A stretch of DNA of 64,000 nucleotides from Desulfatitalea sp. BRH_c12 (GCA_000961655.1 LADR01000029.1:62001-126000), one strand, 5' to 3'; positions 1 to 8,362 are shown, counted from the first letter of the stretch. Numbers and translations: made by a program. The notes: a model not told the origin generated them from the letters alone.

Positions 1-188
1 TGGGGGTTGCGGCCGGTGCGGGCTTTGCGTTCACTTACTTTGAAGCTGCCGAATCCGGCGATCTGTACAGTGTCCTTGTCGGCCAACGCCTCGGTAATGG
101 CGTCCAACATGCACTCTACTGCTTCTTTGGCTTGTTTCTGGGTACCGACGACGGTAGCGACTTTAGCGATTAAATCGGTTTTGTTCAT
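1..188 (-). CDS. HU family DNA-binding protein (3' end outside window)
   Basis: Small basic nucleoid protein that bends and packages DNA as a dimer. The minus strand reads MNKTDLIAKVATVVG and continues with QIAGFGSFKVSERKARTGRN, which carries the hallmark GFGSF turn and the start of the RxxRxGRNP DNA-binding arm of the HU/IHF family. About 62 of the usual 90 residues are present; the C-terminal arm runs off the left edge. A strong Shine-Dalgarno sequence (AAAGGAGGAAG) lies just before the ATG at 188, which fixes the start. The gene is divergent from the next one. HU is favoured over IHF because of the MNKTDLI start, but the two cannot be separated with certainty on a fragment. Confidence 0.93.
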   Translation of the reverse strand, partial: MNKTDLIAKVATVVGTQKQAKEAVECMLDAITEALADKDTVQIAGFGSFKVSERKARTGRNP

Positions 189-398
189 CGATCTTCCTCC
201 TTTAAGTGGAATTACATGTTATGCGGACAATGGTCGAAATGGGTGGCGGCCATGCCGTACCTGGATGCACCGCCGCGCTTCACTAAGCCTTGCCTTCGAG
301 ATGAACCTCCCGAAAAGACTTGAACATTTATCGTATTGGCTGAGTGTAAAGCGGCTAACACATACCTGCGCCCACCGAAATATACAAGATCAAAACCT

Positions 399-427
399 TT
401 GACAGCAACAATTTTTCACATTATAGG
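399..427 (+). promoter_or_regulatory. Putative sigma-70 promoter before the B12-fold gene
   Basis: A perfect -35 TTGACA (399-404) is followed by a 17-base spacer and a -10 TATAGG (422-427), about 55 bases before the proposed start of the downstream gene. It lies in the 293-base gap between the divergent HU gene and the B12-fold gene; nothing else was recognised in that gap. Confidence 0.6.
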
Positions 428-481
428 CCCTCAGGCACCCTTCATCAAGGGGATCGCGCGGAGGCGTAAATCTAATCCGAT

Positions 482-1054
482 TTGAGCTGGTGTATGGCAT
501 CACCGACTACAGCAGCAGCCTTTGGCAGGCCTCATGGGATATTGCCGATGCACTCATTGCGCCAACTATTGGAGGATTTGAGTCGAGAATGGATCCACAA
601 CGGCCTTCCGTCTCGCGAACAGGTTATCCAGGCCGCCCATACCGTCATCCGGAACAAGCAACACCACAGCCTCCCGGGACTGTGGCCTGTTCGGCCACGC
701 ATCATCACGGCCACGTTAGATGACGGAATTGGACAAGGTATTGAATTAATTGAAATATTTTCAGACGCGCTGGGTCTTGAGGTGGTCTCCCTCGGATTGA
801 TGCAAAAACCTGACGCGATTCTGTCCGCGTGCCACCTTCACGTTCCCCGATATGTGGGGCTGACCGTGCTCCAACTGGACACGGAAGATGATTTAATGCA
901 CATTGGCCGGCACTTGCCGGCAAGCATCCGCCTGGTTGCAGGCGGGCCGGCCTTCAGATATGACTCGGACCTGGCCGCACGTTGCGGGGTTCATGCCACT
1001 CCTGTGAATGTAGCCCATTTCATCGCTTTCATGTTATCGGAAGCATTAGAATAA
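482..1054 (+). CDS. Cobalamin-binding-fold protein lacking the B12 histidine
   Basis: A 190-residue soluble protein. The segment from about residue 70 to the end follows the alternating beta/alpha plan of B12-binding domains: PRIITATLDDGIGQGIELI, then LGLEVVSLGL, then YVGLTVLQL, then IRLVAGGPAF. The canonical DxHxxG motif that supplies the cobalt-ligating histidine is DDGIGQG here, so His is missing and binding of cobalamin in the base-off/His-on mode is unlikely. The N-terminal 70 residues may be a helical cap. The start is uncertain: TTG at 482, ATG at 494 or ATG at 548 are all possible, with no strong Shine-Dalgarno before any. It lies 149 bases upstream of a co-directional histidine kinase, so a sensory or partner role is conceivable but only inferred. 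Confidence 0.6.
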   Translation: MSWCMASPTTAAAFGRPHGILPMHSLRQLLEDLSREWIHNGLPSREQVIQAAHTVIRNKQHHSLPGLWPVRPRIITATLDDGIGQGIELIEIFSDALGLEVVSLGLMQKPDAILSACHLHVPRYVGLTVLQLDTEDDLMHIGRHLPASIRLVAGGPAFRYDSDLAARCGVHATPVNVAHFIAFMLSEALE

Positions 1055-1090
1055 TGCTCTTCAGTGACTATAGGCGTTTTCGGGATTGGA

Positions 1091-1127
1091 GCACGGAGGA
1101 GGTGAGCCGGGTGGGTGGTCCGCGCCT
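1091..1127 (+). repeat. Copy of dispersed repeat family 2 (GTGGTCCGCGCC type)
   Basis: GCACGGAGGAGG followed by CCGGGTGGGTGGTCCGCGCC lies between the B12-fold gene and the kinase gene. Almost the same string, including the GCACGGAGGAGG lead, is found in reverse orientation at 35531-35570, and the core recurs at 35317-35339 and 51131-51150. Confidence 0.6.
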
Positions 1128-1203
1128 TCACTCCACTCCGTATCTCACTTGACCGAAGTGGATTACCAGATAATGCTCTTGTCACAAGATCCGGGAAAAA
1201 TTT

Positions 1204-3093
1204 ATGGAACGGCCGCCGCCTCCGGACCCATCGGATCAATCCACTGCCAACCGCAAGGCGCGTATTGACCGGGAACGCGTTCATCTGCTGTACAGGCAAT
1301 CCAGGATTGGTATCGCCGGGACACTCGGCAATGCCACCATCCTTTCTATTGGCTTGCGGCATCAGATCAAACCTACCCCGCTGGTCTGCTGGCTGATTAC
1401 GCTTCTGCTGTTATCACTTGTCCGCTTTTTCTTGATCTACCGATACCCGCGTCAGATGGCGGCGCCCGCCCAAGCGATCCGCTGGGGGCGCTGGAATTGC
1501 ATTTCCCTGGGCCTGACGGGCTCTGCCTGGGGAATGGCCGCCTGGGTGCTGTTTCCGCTGGATTCGGTCACGCACCAATTGCTACTTGCCTTGCTGATCT
1601 GCGGCTTGGTCGCCGGCAGCGCGATGGCTTTCGGCGTTATGATACGGGCCTTTTCGGCCTTCGCCATCCCGGCCATGCTGCCCCTGATTGTACGCTTGCT
1701 CACCCTTCCACGCGAGGAGTACGTGCTGGTCGGCATCATGGCCATGCTCTTTTTGGGGTTGAGCTACGTCATCGCCACCAACTATCAAAAAACACAATTG
1801 CAACTGCTGCACCTGAAAGAGGATCTCACCGACCGGGTCGCCCAGCGCACTTCCGAATTGGTTGCGGCCAACGACCAATTGCGCTCTGAAAACCAGCAGC
1901 GCAAGAATGTCGAGGCGCATTTACGCGAAGAGCGCGACCGACTGGAAACGATCACTGGGAACATCGGCGCCGGCCTGGCTGTCATCTCACGGGCATATGA
2001 GGTTCTGTGGGCCAATCGCGTGCTCAAGACCCTGTTCGGAGAGGTGGAAGGCAGGTCCTGCTTCGAGTCCATTTATAAGGGCCAGGAAATAAAACGGTGC
2101 AATGCCTTCCGGGTGATTGAAGAAGGCTGCGAAAAAGTGTTGCAGGAGCAATCAGGGCACGATGCCCAGGGACATCCGATCTGGTCCCAAATCATTACGA
2201 CACCCCTTCGCGACAGCGAAGGAGCGGTGACGGCCGCCCTTGAACTGGTCTTGCCCCTGACGGATATGAAGCGGCTTCAAGCGGAAAAAGAGCACATGGC
2301 GGCCCAGCTTGAAGAGGCGCGCAAACTGGAGGCGGTGGCCACGTTGGCCGGCGGCATGGCCCATCAGTTCAACAATGCACTGGCGATCATCATGGGGTAT
2401 GCCGAATTGCTGCAGCATGATCACGGTCGGGATCACGATATCCACACATACATCTCACCGATAACACGCGCGGCCGCGCAGATGTCCGGAATGACGGATC
2501 AATTGCTGGCGTATGCCAAGGGTGGCAAATACAAGGCGGCACCAGTGGCGATGGACGCTTTTGTTCGCGAAACGCTGGCCCTGTTGCAGCATAGCCTGCT
2601 GGAAAAGGTGTCGCTGGTCATGACCCTGGAACCGTTGCTGCCGTGGGTCAAGATCGATGTGACCCAGATGCAGATGGTCTTGTCGGCGGTCGTGGCCAAT
2701 GCCGGCGAAGCCATGTCGCATGGTGGCACCGTGTCCATCCGCTGCGAACGCCACACAATAGATACGCTACAAAGCCGTCGATATGACGTGGCCGCAGGAG
2801 ACTATGTGCTTTTGACGATCGGCGATGAGGGCATGGGGATGGATGCACAGACGCTGCAGCGCGTCTTCGAGCCATTTTTCAGCACCAAATATCAAGGCCG
2901 CGGCCTGGGCATGGCAGCTGTATACGGTATCGTTCGCAACCATGACGGTCATGTGACGGTCCATTCCCTGCCCGGCGAGGGTACGCGCGTGAACATTTAC
3001 CTGCCTGCCCTGCAAAGCGCGGCAGTTGTCACAAGTCCACTCAGTCCTGCTCGTAACGGTTTGCGAAATCAGCGATCGTCTGTTCGTTCATGA
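1204..3093 (+). CDS. Membrane-bound PAS sensor histidine kinase
   Basis: Predicted two-component sensor of 629 residues that autophosphorylates and would pass phosphate to an unlinked response regulator. Order of parts: cytoplasmic N-terminus; about six hydrophobic segments (residues ~45-200) forming a multi-span input module; a coiled linker (~200-245); a PAS domain (~250-340); a HisKA dimerisation domain with phospho-acceptor His387 in GGMAHQFNNAL; and a HATPase domain with N box NAGEAM, G1 box GDEGMGMD and F/G2 region FEPFFSTKYQGRGLGMA. The HQFNN H-box is typical of NtrB-like orthodox kinases. No receiver domain and no regulator gene adjoin it. The ATG at 1204 has a weak ribosome site. Its last 53 bases overlap the convergent thioesterase gene. 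Confidence 0.88.
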   Translation: MERPPPPDPSDQSTANRKARIDRERVHLLYRQSRIGIAGTLGNATILSIGLRHQIKPTPLVCWLITLLLLSLVRFFLIYRYPRQMAAPAQAIRWGRWNCISLGLTGSAWGMAAWVLFPLDSVTHQLLLALLICGLVAGSAMAFGVMIRAFSAFAIPAMLPLIVRLLTLPREEYVLVGIMAMLFLGLSYVIATNYQKTQLQLLHLKEDLTDRVAQRTSELVAANDQLRSENQQRKNVEAHLREERDRLETITGNIGAGLAVISRAYEVLWANRVLKTLFGEVEGRSCFESIYKGQEIKRCNAFRVIEEGCEKVLQEQSGHDAQGHPIWSQIITTPLRDSEGAVTAALELVLPLTDMKRLQAEKEHMAAQLEEARKLEAVATLAGGMAHQFNNALAIIMGYAELLQHDHGRDHDIHTYISPITRAAAQMSGMTDQLLAYAKGGKYKAAPVAMDAFVRETLALLQHSLLEKVSLVMTLEPLLPWVKIDVTQMQMVLSAVVANAGEAMSHGGTVSIRCERHTIDTLQSRRYDVAAGDYVLLTIGDEGMGMDAQTLQRVFEPFFSTKYQGRGLGMAAVYGIVRNHDGHVTVHSLPGEGTRVNIYLPALQSAAVVTSPLSPARNGLRNQRSSVRS

Positions 3094-3544
3094 TCTTCAT
3101 GCGCCGCATCATCTTGGCGCTCAGCAATGCAAATCGGCCGGTGGCAGTTGCGCAGATCCGGTTGTCTTCATCGAACAACACCGCCCGCACCAGTGCCTCG
3201 GTGTTCTTGATCTGACGTTCGATGCTCCCTTCGGTCCGCAGCAGTGTATTCGGCGGCACCGGCAAAATGAACCGGATCTCGATCGTGCGGGTCAGGATCA
3301 ATCGTTTGAGAAGATGAATGGCGGCCCAGCTCATCGTTTCATCGAGCAAGGTGGTGATGATGCCGCCGTGGACCAGATTGCCCCAGCCACACAAATGGCT
3401 CGGGACCGTGACATGCGCGGCGACCGTTTGACCGTCGCTGCTTAATTTCATGTGTAACCCGAAGGGGTTTTTGGATCCGCAGGCAAAGCAGTGATTGTCG
3501 CTGCTGAAACTCTCGATGGGTTCATAGCCTGTACCATTTTGCAT
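3041..3544 (-). CDS. PaaI-like hotdog-fold acyl-CoA thioesterase
   Basis: A 167-residue single-domain hotdog protein predicted to hydrolyse an acyl-CoA or aryl-CoA thioester in the cytoplasm. The family signature is the helix and loop reading VHGGIITTLLDETMSWAA (about residues 58-75), in which the HGG turn and the acidic residue of LDE belong to the active site of PaaI/YdiI-type enzymes. An N-terminal CFACGSKNPFGLHM segment is common in the UPF0152/DUF4442-like branch. The substrate cannot be read from sequence. The gene is convergent with the kinase gene and stands alone. Confidence 0.8.
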   Translation of the reverse strand: MQNGTGYEPIESFSSDNHCFACGSKNPFGLHMKLSSDGQTVAAHVTVPSHLCGWGNLVHGGIITTLLDETMSWAAIHLLKRLILTRTIEIRFILPVPPNTLLRTEGSIERQIKNTEALVRAVLFDEDNRICATATGRFALLSAKMMRRMKIMNEQTIADFANRYEQD

Positions 3545-3788
3545 CTTGGGCAGCTTCCTTTCAGAAGGGATGGCAGGTCGGGGCTTCGGAAGCGACCGTT
3601 CGACCCGCCACCAGCAATTTTTCGGTGTCCGATGGATAATCAGATTATGCTTTGAGATTCAAGGATATCGTTGCGATCCCAACAAAAGACTTGAAAGCGC
3701 CATGCCGTTATGGTAGTCGATTTTCTTGTTTTTCATCGCTCGGTGGGATGCTTTTCAAATAATTCTAAGAAGTAAGGGACTTGTGCAG

Positions 3789-4238
3789 ATGACTTCCAAG
3801 AAGCACCGAATGATCGTATACGGCGTGGCACTGCAACTTCTCCTCGTAGCCATCGTTTGTTATGCCGCCTTTCCTGTTAAGCCACCCGAGGAACCGCTCA
3901 GGCTGATGTATCAAACCAATGCCGGCAAAGTCCTTTTTGATCATCAGATGCATGCGACAACCAAAGGCTATGCGCTCGCATGCGCGGACTGTCACCACCC
4001 GCACTATGACGCTGAACTCGAGCCCATGTCCTGCAGCATGTGCCATCCGCCTCGGCCCGAAGGCATCAAAACCCCTGAATCCTGCCTGGATTGCCATGAT
4101 GATATCTCCGAAATCGAAAACACGGAAATCATGAAGCGTTCGGATGCGTTTCATTCGCAGTGTATCGGGTGTCATGACCAATACGGCCAAGGCCCCCCAT
4201 CCGGTCCCGAGGGATGCGGCCAGTGCCATGTACTGTAG
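3789..4238 (+). CDS. Pentahaem class III-type cytochrome c of the Rnf operon
   Basis: A membrane-anchored periplasmic multihaem cytochrome of 149 residues. Residues ~8-28 form an uncleaved or cleavable hydrophobic segment; five CxxCH haem sites follow (CADCH, CSMCH, CLDCH, CIGCH, CGQCH) with extra histidines (FDHQMH, ADCHH, DAFH) suited to bis-His ligation as in the cytochrome c3/c7 group. The ATG at 3789 is chosen over an in-frame upstream codon at 3726 because it directly precedes the positively charged signal MTSKKHR and has AGTAAGGGA upstream. It lies 69 bases ahead of rnfC, in the same position as the multihaem cytochromes linked to Rnf in Methanosarcina (MmcA) and Desulfovibrio, so it probably exchanges electrons between Rnf and the periplasm or quinone pool (inferred). 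Confidence 0.85.
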   Translation: MTSKKHRMIVYGVALQLLLVAIVCYAAFPVKPPEEPLRLMYQTNAGKVLFDHQMHATTKGYALACADCHHPHYDAELEPMSCSMCHPPRPEGIKTPESCLDCHDDISEIENTEIMKRSDAFHSQCIGCHDQYGQGPPSGPEGCGQCHVL

Positions 4239-4307
4239 TGCCGCTGGAAAATGGAGGATGTCCCACATCGTTCACAGTTATCGTTGCAGCCCAGTAAAGG
4301 TTAAATC

Positions 4308-5591
4308 ATGATAAAACCCTTCTTTGGTTATGCCAAACCCAAATTTCACTATGAGTTGTTGAGCACAGCGCTCCCGCAGCCGCTGACAATCACCGTGCCG
4401 CCCAAGGTGACGCTGCTGCTGCCCAGGGAGATGGGGCCCGAGCCCTCTGCCGCGCTGAAACCGGGAACACGCGTTCGCACCGGCCAGCGACTGACATGGG
4501 ATGATGCGCCCGGACCGTCGATCGTGTCCAGCGTAACGGGCACCATTCAGGCGATTGCGCCGCAGCTCGGCGATTACGGCCGTAAGTTTACCGCCATCAC
4601 CATTGCGGTGGATGCCCGTGACGAGTGGGACGATGCCTTCGGCGAGGCCTGCGCGAAAATCGATCTGCAAACCTTGCGCGACTATCTGACCGGCGTGCCG
4701 GGGGCCCCTGCCCTGGCAAACCTGGCCGACCCCAGACATCCGATCCACACCATCGTCATTTACGGCGGCGACACCGACCTGCTGGTGGACACGAACCTTT
4801 ATGTGCTCAAAACACAAACCGTCATGGTCGAAAAAGGCATCCATGCCTTAAAAGAGATCAGCGGTGTGGAAAAAGTCATACTGGCCGTGCCGGGCGAAAG
4901 TTTCCAGAATTTCGATGGTCACCTGGAGGCCGATGTTCGGGCTGTTTCCAACCGGTACCCATATGGCCAACCGCTGATGCTTTTCTATCAGCTGTTTGGA
5001 CGTATTCTGGACCAAGGCCAGACCTTTCAGAGCCAGGGGGTCGCCTTCATGCGCGCCGAAGCCGTCGCGTCCATCGGCCGGGCGCTTTCCGACAAGCGTG
5101 TTCCGAATGAAAAGCTGCTGACCGTTTTGGACAAACAGGGCCGCAAACATTTGGTCTTGGCCCGGATCGGCACACCCGTCGGTACCATACTCAAGGCACT
5201 GAATATCACCTTGAACGATCGTGACCGGCTGGTTTTCGGCGGTCCCATGACGGGCACAGCCATCTATTCGGAAGAGCAGCCGATTCAATCGGACAGCGAC
5301 GCCATTCTGGTCCAGGATGCCGCTGACATCACTCTTTCAAGCGATTACCCCTGCATCAACTGCGGTGAGTGCGTTCGCGTCTGTCCATCGAATATTGCGG
5401 TCAACATGCTGATCCGATATCTCGAAAACGGGCAGTATCAAGACGGCGCGGATCTGTACGATCTTTATTCGTGTGTCGAATGCGGGCTATGCGGTTATGT
5501 CTGTTCTTCACGCACGCCGATTCTGCAATATATCAAATTGGCCAAGTTCGAACTCGCACGCACCACGCCTGTGGAGGAAGAGAATGAATAG
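4308..5591 (+). CDS. rnfC: RnfC, divergent electron-transfer subunit
   Basis: Peripheral iron-sulfur subunit of the Rnf ion-pumping oxidoreductase, 427 residues and without the long C-terminal extension of enterobacterial RsxC. The C-terminal half is typical: SLBB-like segment, then two 4Fe-4S sites, C349/C352/C355/C359 (CINCGECVRVCPSN) and C389/C392/C395/C399 (CVECGLCGYVC). The N-terminal half departs from the family: where canonical RnfC reads NGAECEPYITADDR in the 51-kDa nucleotide/flavin domain, this one reads YGGDTDLLVDTNLY, and the YPxGGxKQL motif is RYPYGQPLMLF. NADH binding is therefore doubtful (inference from remembered family motifs). It overlaps rnfD by 8 bases. Confidence 0.9.
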   Translation: MIKPFFGYAKPKFHYELLSTALPQPLTITVPPKVTLLLPREMGPEPSAALKPGTRVRTGQRLTWDDAPGPSIVSSVTGTIQAIAPQLGDYGRKFTAITIAVDARDEWDDAFGEACAKIDLQTLRDYLTGVPGAPALANLADPRHPIHTIVIYGGDTDLLVDTNLYVLKTQTVMVEKGIHALKEISGVEKVILAVPGESFQNFDGHLEADVRAVSNRYPYGQPLMLFYQLFGRILDQGQTFQSQGVAFMRAEAVASIGRALSDKRVPNEKLLTVLDKQGRKHLVLARIGTPVGTILKALNITLNDRDRLVFGGPMTGTAIYSEEQPIQSDSDAILVQDAADITLSSDYPCINCGECVRVCPSNIAVNMLIRYLENGQYQDGADLYDLYSCVECGLCGYVCSSRTPILQYIKLAKFELARTTPVEEENE

Positions 5592-6543
5592 CCCGAACAA
5601 GCTTATTGTTTCCCATGCGCCTTTCTGGCACATCGGCAGCGGCGTTCCGGAACGCAACTACAACATCCTTGTGGCCGCCTTGCCTGCCGTGCTGATGGGT
5701 GTGGTTTTCTTCGGCATTCCCGCCATCGGGGTGATTTGCATGGCTGTTTCCTCGGCCATCGTCTGGGAGATGCTCTCCAACCTGATCGCCAAACGGACCG
5801 ATACGGTGGCCGATGGTCATGCCGCCCTGATCGGTCTGATCTTCGGCATGCTGCTGCCTGCGACCGCGCCCTGGTGGCTGGTGATCACCGGCACTTTCAT
5901 GGCTATCGTGATCGGCAAACAGATATTCGGCGGCATCGGTGCCAATCCGTTCAACCCGGCGGTGCTCTCGTTTGCCATTTTATCGATCGCCTGGCGCAAC
6001 TATTTCGACTTCGATGCGCAGCTGGTAAACTTCAACCTCGAATATCCCGCCTTTTACCCATTGGTCGCTGCCAAAGCGTTCGGTACTGCGGCCGTCGACA
6101 GCATTCCCCTGATGGACTTGTTTATCGGCAAAGAAGTCGGAGGGCTCGGGTCGACCAGCGGCGTGGCGCTGATGATCGGCGGCATCTATCTGATCGCCCG
6201 GGGTTTCGTGCGCTGGGAAATCCCGGTGGCGTTCATCGCCGGGCTGCTGATCACGGCCGGCCTGTTTCACCTGGCGGACCCTGGCAAATATGCCGGCGCG
6301 CTGTTTCATCTGCTCACCGGCTACTCCCTGATCGCCGCGTTTTTTCTGGCCACAGAAGACAGTTCATCTCCTGTCAATACTGTCCCGATGTTGATCTACG
6401 GTGCGGTGGGCGGTGTGATGACCATGTTGATTCGCAATATCGGTGCCTATCCGGAAGGGGTTATCTACGCTGTTCTGTTGATTAACCTGATGAATCCGCT
6501 GATTGACAAGATCCGGCCTAAGGCAATTGGAAAGGTGGCATGA
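5584..6543 (+). CDS. rnfD: RnfD, membrane subunit
   Basis: Integral membrane subunit of Rnf, 319 residues with about nine hydrophobic helices, homologous to NqrB. The start is the ATG at 5584, overlapping the end of rnfC; GGAGG/AAGAGA lies just before it. Family-typical stretches include ERNYNILVAALPAVLMG at the N-terminus and GGIGANPFNPAVLSF in the middle. Most RnfD proteins carry covalent FMN on a threonine in an (S/T)xATPL motif; the equivalent place here appears to be D172-S-I-P-L176, with isoleucine in place of threonine, so covalent flavin may be absent. The next gene begins one base after the stop, which implies translational coupling. Confidence 0.92.
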   Translation: MNSPNKLIVSHAPFWHIGSGVPERNYNILVAALPAVLMGVVFFGIPAIGVICMAVSSAIVWEMLSNLIAKRTDTVADGHAALIGLIFGMLLPATAPWWLVITGTFMAIVIGKQIFGGIGANPFNPAVLSFAILSIAWRNYFDFDAQLVNFNLEYPAFYPLVAAKAFGTAAVDSIPLMDLFIGKEVGGLGSTSGVALMIGGIYLIARGFVRWEIPVAFIAGLLITAGLFHLADPGKYAGALFHLLTGYSLIAAFFLATEDSSSPVNTVPMLIYGAVGGVMTMLIRNIGAYPEGVIYAVLLINLMNPLIDKIRPKAIGKVA

Positions 6544-6544
6544 T

Positions 6545-7135
6545 ATGGAAATGATCAAAATGGTGGTGGTGCTCACCATCTTGAGTGTTATCTCAGGCGG
6601 CGGTCTCAAGTGGCTGGAAGAGTTTACCAAGCCGATGATCGAGGTCCAGGAACTGGAGCTGGTCAAAGGCCCGGCTATTCGCGAGATTCTGAAGGGAGCG
6701 TCCAACGATCCGGTCGAGTCGCGCTTCAAAATTCAGGATGGCGACGAAGAACGCACGGTGTTCGTGGGGGCCTTCGACGGCGAACCGCGGGTAGCCGTAC
6801 TGGAAGTCTCGGGCAAAGGATTTGCCGATAAATTCGGATTGCTGGTGGCTTTTGACGTCGTGGAGGATAAATTGGCCGGCATCAGCGTCACAACCCACAA
6901 AGAGACGCCCGGGTTAGGCGGCGAAGCCAAGGACAACCCGGCCTGGGCCGCGCAATTCAAGGGCAAGCCCGTCAACAAACAATGCAAGGTAACCAACGAC
7001 GGCGGCGATATAAACGCCCTCAGCGGTGCGACAATCACGTCGCGCGCCGTGTGCGACGCCACCAATCAAGCCTTGGCCAAATACGAAGAGTTCAAACCGC
7101 AACTGGTCGAAAACATGAAGAGCGCAGTTAAGTAA
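6545..7135 (+). CDS. rnfG: RnfG, periplasmic covalent-FMN subunit
   Basis: Single-span membrane protein of 196 residues with a periplasmic FMN-binding domain. An N-terminal hydrophobic helix (MIKMVVVLTILSVISGGG) anchors it. The flavinylation motif SGATIT is intact at residues ~160-165, with Thr165 as the expected FMN attachment site, and the family pattern ETPGLGGEA lies upstream. The ATG at 6545, one base after the rnfD stop and preceded by AAAGGTGG, is the best start; longer readings run into rnfD. Maturation would require an ApbE flavin transferase, which is not encoded in this window. Confidence 0.92.
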   Translation: MEMIKMVVVLTILSVISGGGLKWLEEFTKPMIEVQELELVKGPAIREILKGASNDPVESRFKIQDGDEERTVFVGAFDGEPRVAVLEVSGKGFADKFGLLVAFDVVEDKLAGISVTTHKETPGLGGEAKDNPAWAAQFKGKPVNKQCKVTNDGGDINALSGATITSRAVCDATNQALAKYEEFKPQLVENMKSAVK

Positions 7136-7150
7136 TAGGAGCTAAACGAC

Positions 7151-7774
7151 ATGGCGAAATCTCTGGCACAGGAGTTCACCAAAGGGCTTTGGAAGGAAAT
7201 CCCGCCGTTTCGGCTGGTGCTCGGACTCTGTCCTGTTTTGGGTGTTACCACCTCGATGAAAAACGGCATCGGCATGGGTCTGGCCACGGCCTTTGTGCTG
7301 ATTTGCTCCAACATTCTCGTTTCATTGCTGCGCAAGGTTGTCCCATCCAAGGTCCGCATCGCCTGCTTCATCATTATTATCGCCACATTCGTCATCGTGG
7401 TCGAAATGATGATGCAAGCCTTTGTGTATGGCCTCTTTCTCGATTTGGGCGTGTTCATCCCCCTGATCGTGGTGAATTGTATAGTTCTGGGCCGCGCCGA
7501 AGCTTTTGCCTCTAAAAACAGCGTCATTCCTTCAATGGCGGATGGGATGGGCATTGGACTCGGGTTCACCTTCTCTCTGGCCGCTCTGGGTGCTGTGCGC
7601 GAATTGCTGGGAACGGGCGGGCTCGCAGGCGATATTTTCGGTTTCCTGCCGTATGAGCTGCCGAATCTTTTCGGCGCCTCTTTCGAACCATTCGCTTTTG
7701 CGGTGCAGGCTCCCGGCGCGTTTATCTGCCTGGGCCTGATGTTGTTTCTCTTGAACCTGGTCCCGAGCAAGTAG
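7151..7774 (+). CDS. rnfE: RnfE, membrane subunit
   Basis: Six-helix integral membrane subunit (207 residues), paralogous to RnfA and to NqrD. RnfA and RnfE sit as an inverted pair in the membrane and hold a shared 2Fe-2S centre through cysteines near the membrane mid-plane. Conserved text includes NPPFRLVLGLCPVLGVTTS-like residues here as IPPFRLVLGLCPVLGVTTS and the second cysteine-bearing half PLIVVNCIVLGRAEAF. TAGGAGC precedes the ATG by eight bases. It is 15 bases downstream of rnfG and 15 upstream of rnfA. Confidence 0.94.
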   Translation: MAKSLAQEFTKGLWKEIPPFRLVLGLCPVLGVTTSMKNGIGMGLATAFVLICSNILVSLLRKVVPSKVRIACFIIIIATFVIVVEMMMQAFVYGLFLDLGVFIPLIVVNCIVLGRAEAFASKNSVIPSMADGMGIGLGFTFSLAALGAVRELLGTGGLAGDIFGFLPYELPNLFGASFEPFAFAVQAPGAFICLGLMLFLLNLVPSK

Positions 7775-7789
7775 CCATAGGAGATCACC

Positions 7790-8362
7790 ATGGAGTATTT
7801 CGAGATCATTGTCGCCGGCATTTTCGTCAACAACATCCTTTTGGCTCAGTTCCTGGGAAACTGCCCATTTTTGGGCACTTCCAAAAAAATGGAAACCGCC
7901 ATCGGCATGGCAATGGCGGTCATTTTCGTTTTGGTCATGGCCGGCGTCATCACGTGGCTCATCTATTACTGGCTGCTGATGCCGTTTAAATTGACCTTCC
8001 TGCGCACGATCTCTTTCATCCTGGTGATCGCGTCGCTGGTGCAATTTGTTGAAATGTTTTTAAAGAAAAGTATTCCGGCGCTGTACGCCGGTCTGGGAAT
8101 TTTTCTACCGTTGATTACCACCAACTGTGCGGTTTTCGGCGCGTGCGTGCTCAATATTGACAAGGAACTGACGTTTATGCCGGCACTGCTTACTTCATTT
8201 GCATATGCGGCCGGTTTTGGGCTGGCGCTGATCCTGTTTGCCGGCGTTCGCGAACGCATCTTGCTGGCGCGGGTGCCCAAACCCTTGCAGGATACATCCA
8301 TTGCCCTGGTCACGGCCGGTATCATTTCCTTGAGTTTTTACGCATTTCGAGGCATGGTATAA
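7790..8362 (+). CDS. rnfA: RnfA, membrane subunit
   Basis: Integral membrane subunit of 190 residues with six hydrophobic helices. The family signatures are NNILLAQFLGNCPFLGTSK near the N-terminus and PLITTNCAVFGACVLN in the second half; each contributes a cysteine to the 2Fe-2S centre shared with RnfE. A good ribosome site (TAGGAGA) precedes the ATG. The operon continues to rnfB, but across a 162-base gap that contains a hairpin. Confidence 0.94.
   Translation: MEYFEIIVAGIFVNNILLAQFLGNCPFLGTSKKMETAIGMAMAVIFVLVMAGVITWLIYYWLLMPFKLTFLRTISFILVIASLVQFVEMFLKKSIPALYAGLGIFLPLITTNCAVFGACVLNIDKELTFMPALLTSFAYAAGFGLALILFAGVRERILLARVPKPLQDTSIALVTAGIISLSFYAFRGMV

Noticed and set aside
7-402. 131-codon plus-strand open frame at the left edge
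   Set aside because: It is the antisense of the HU gene and its upstream region; no ribosome site and no recognisable protein.
3026-3445. Plus-strand open frame opposite the thioesterase gene
   Set aside because: Shadow of a clear minus-strand hotdog gene; no independent signals.
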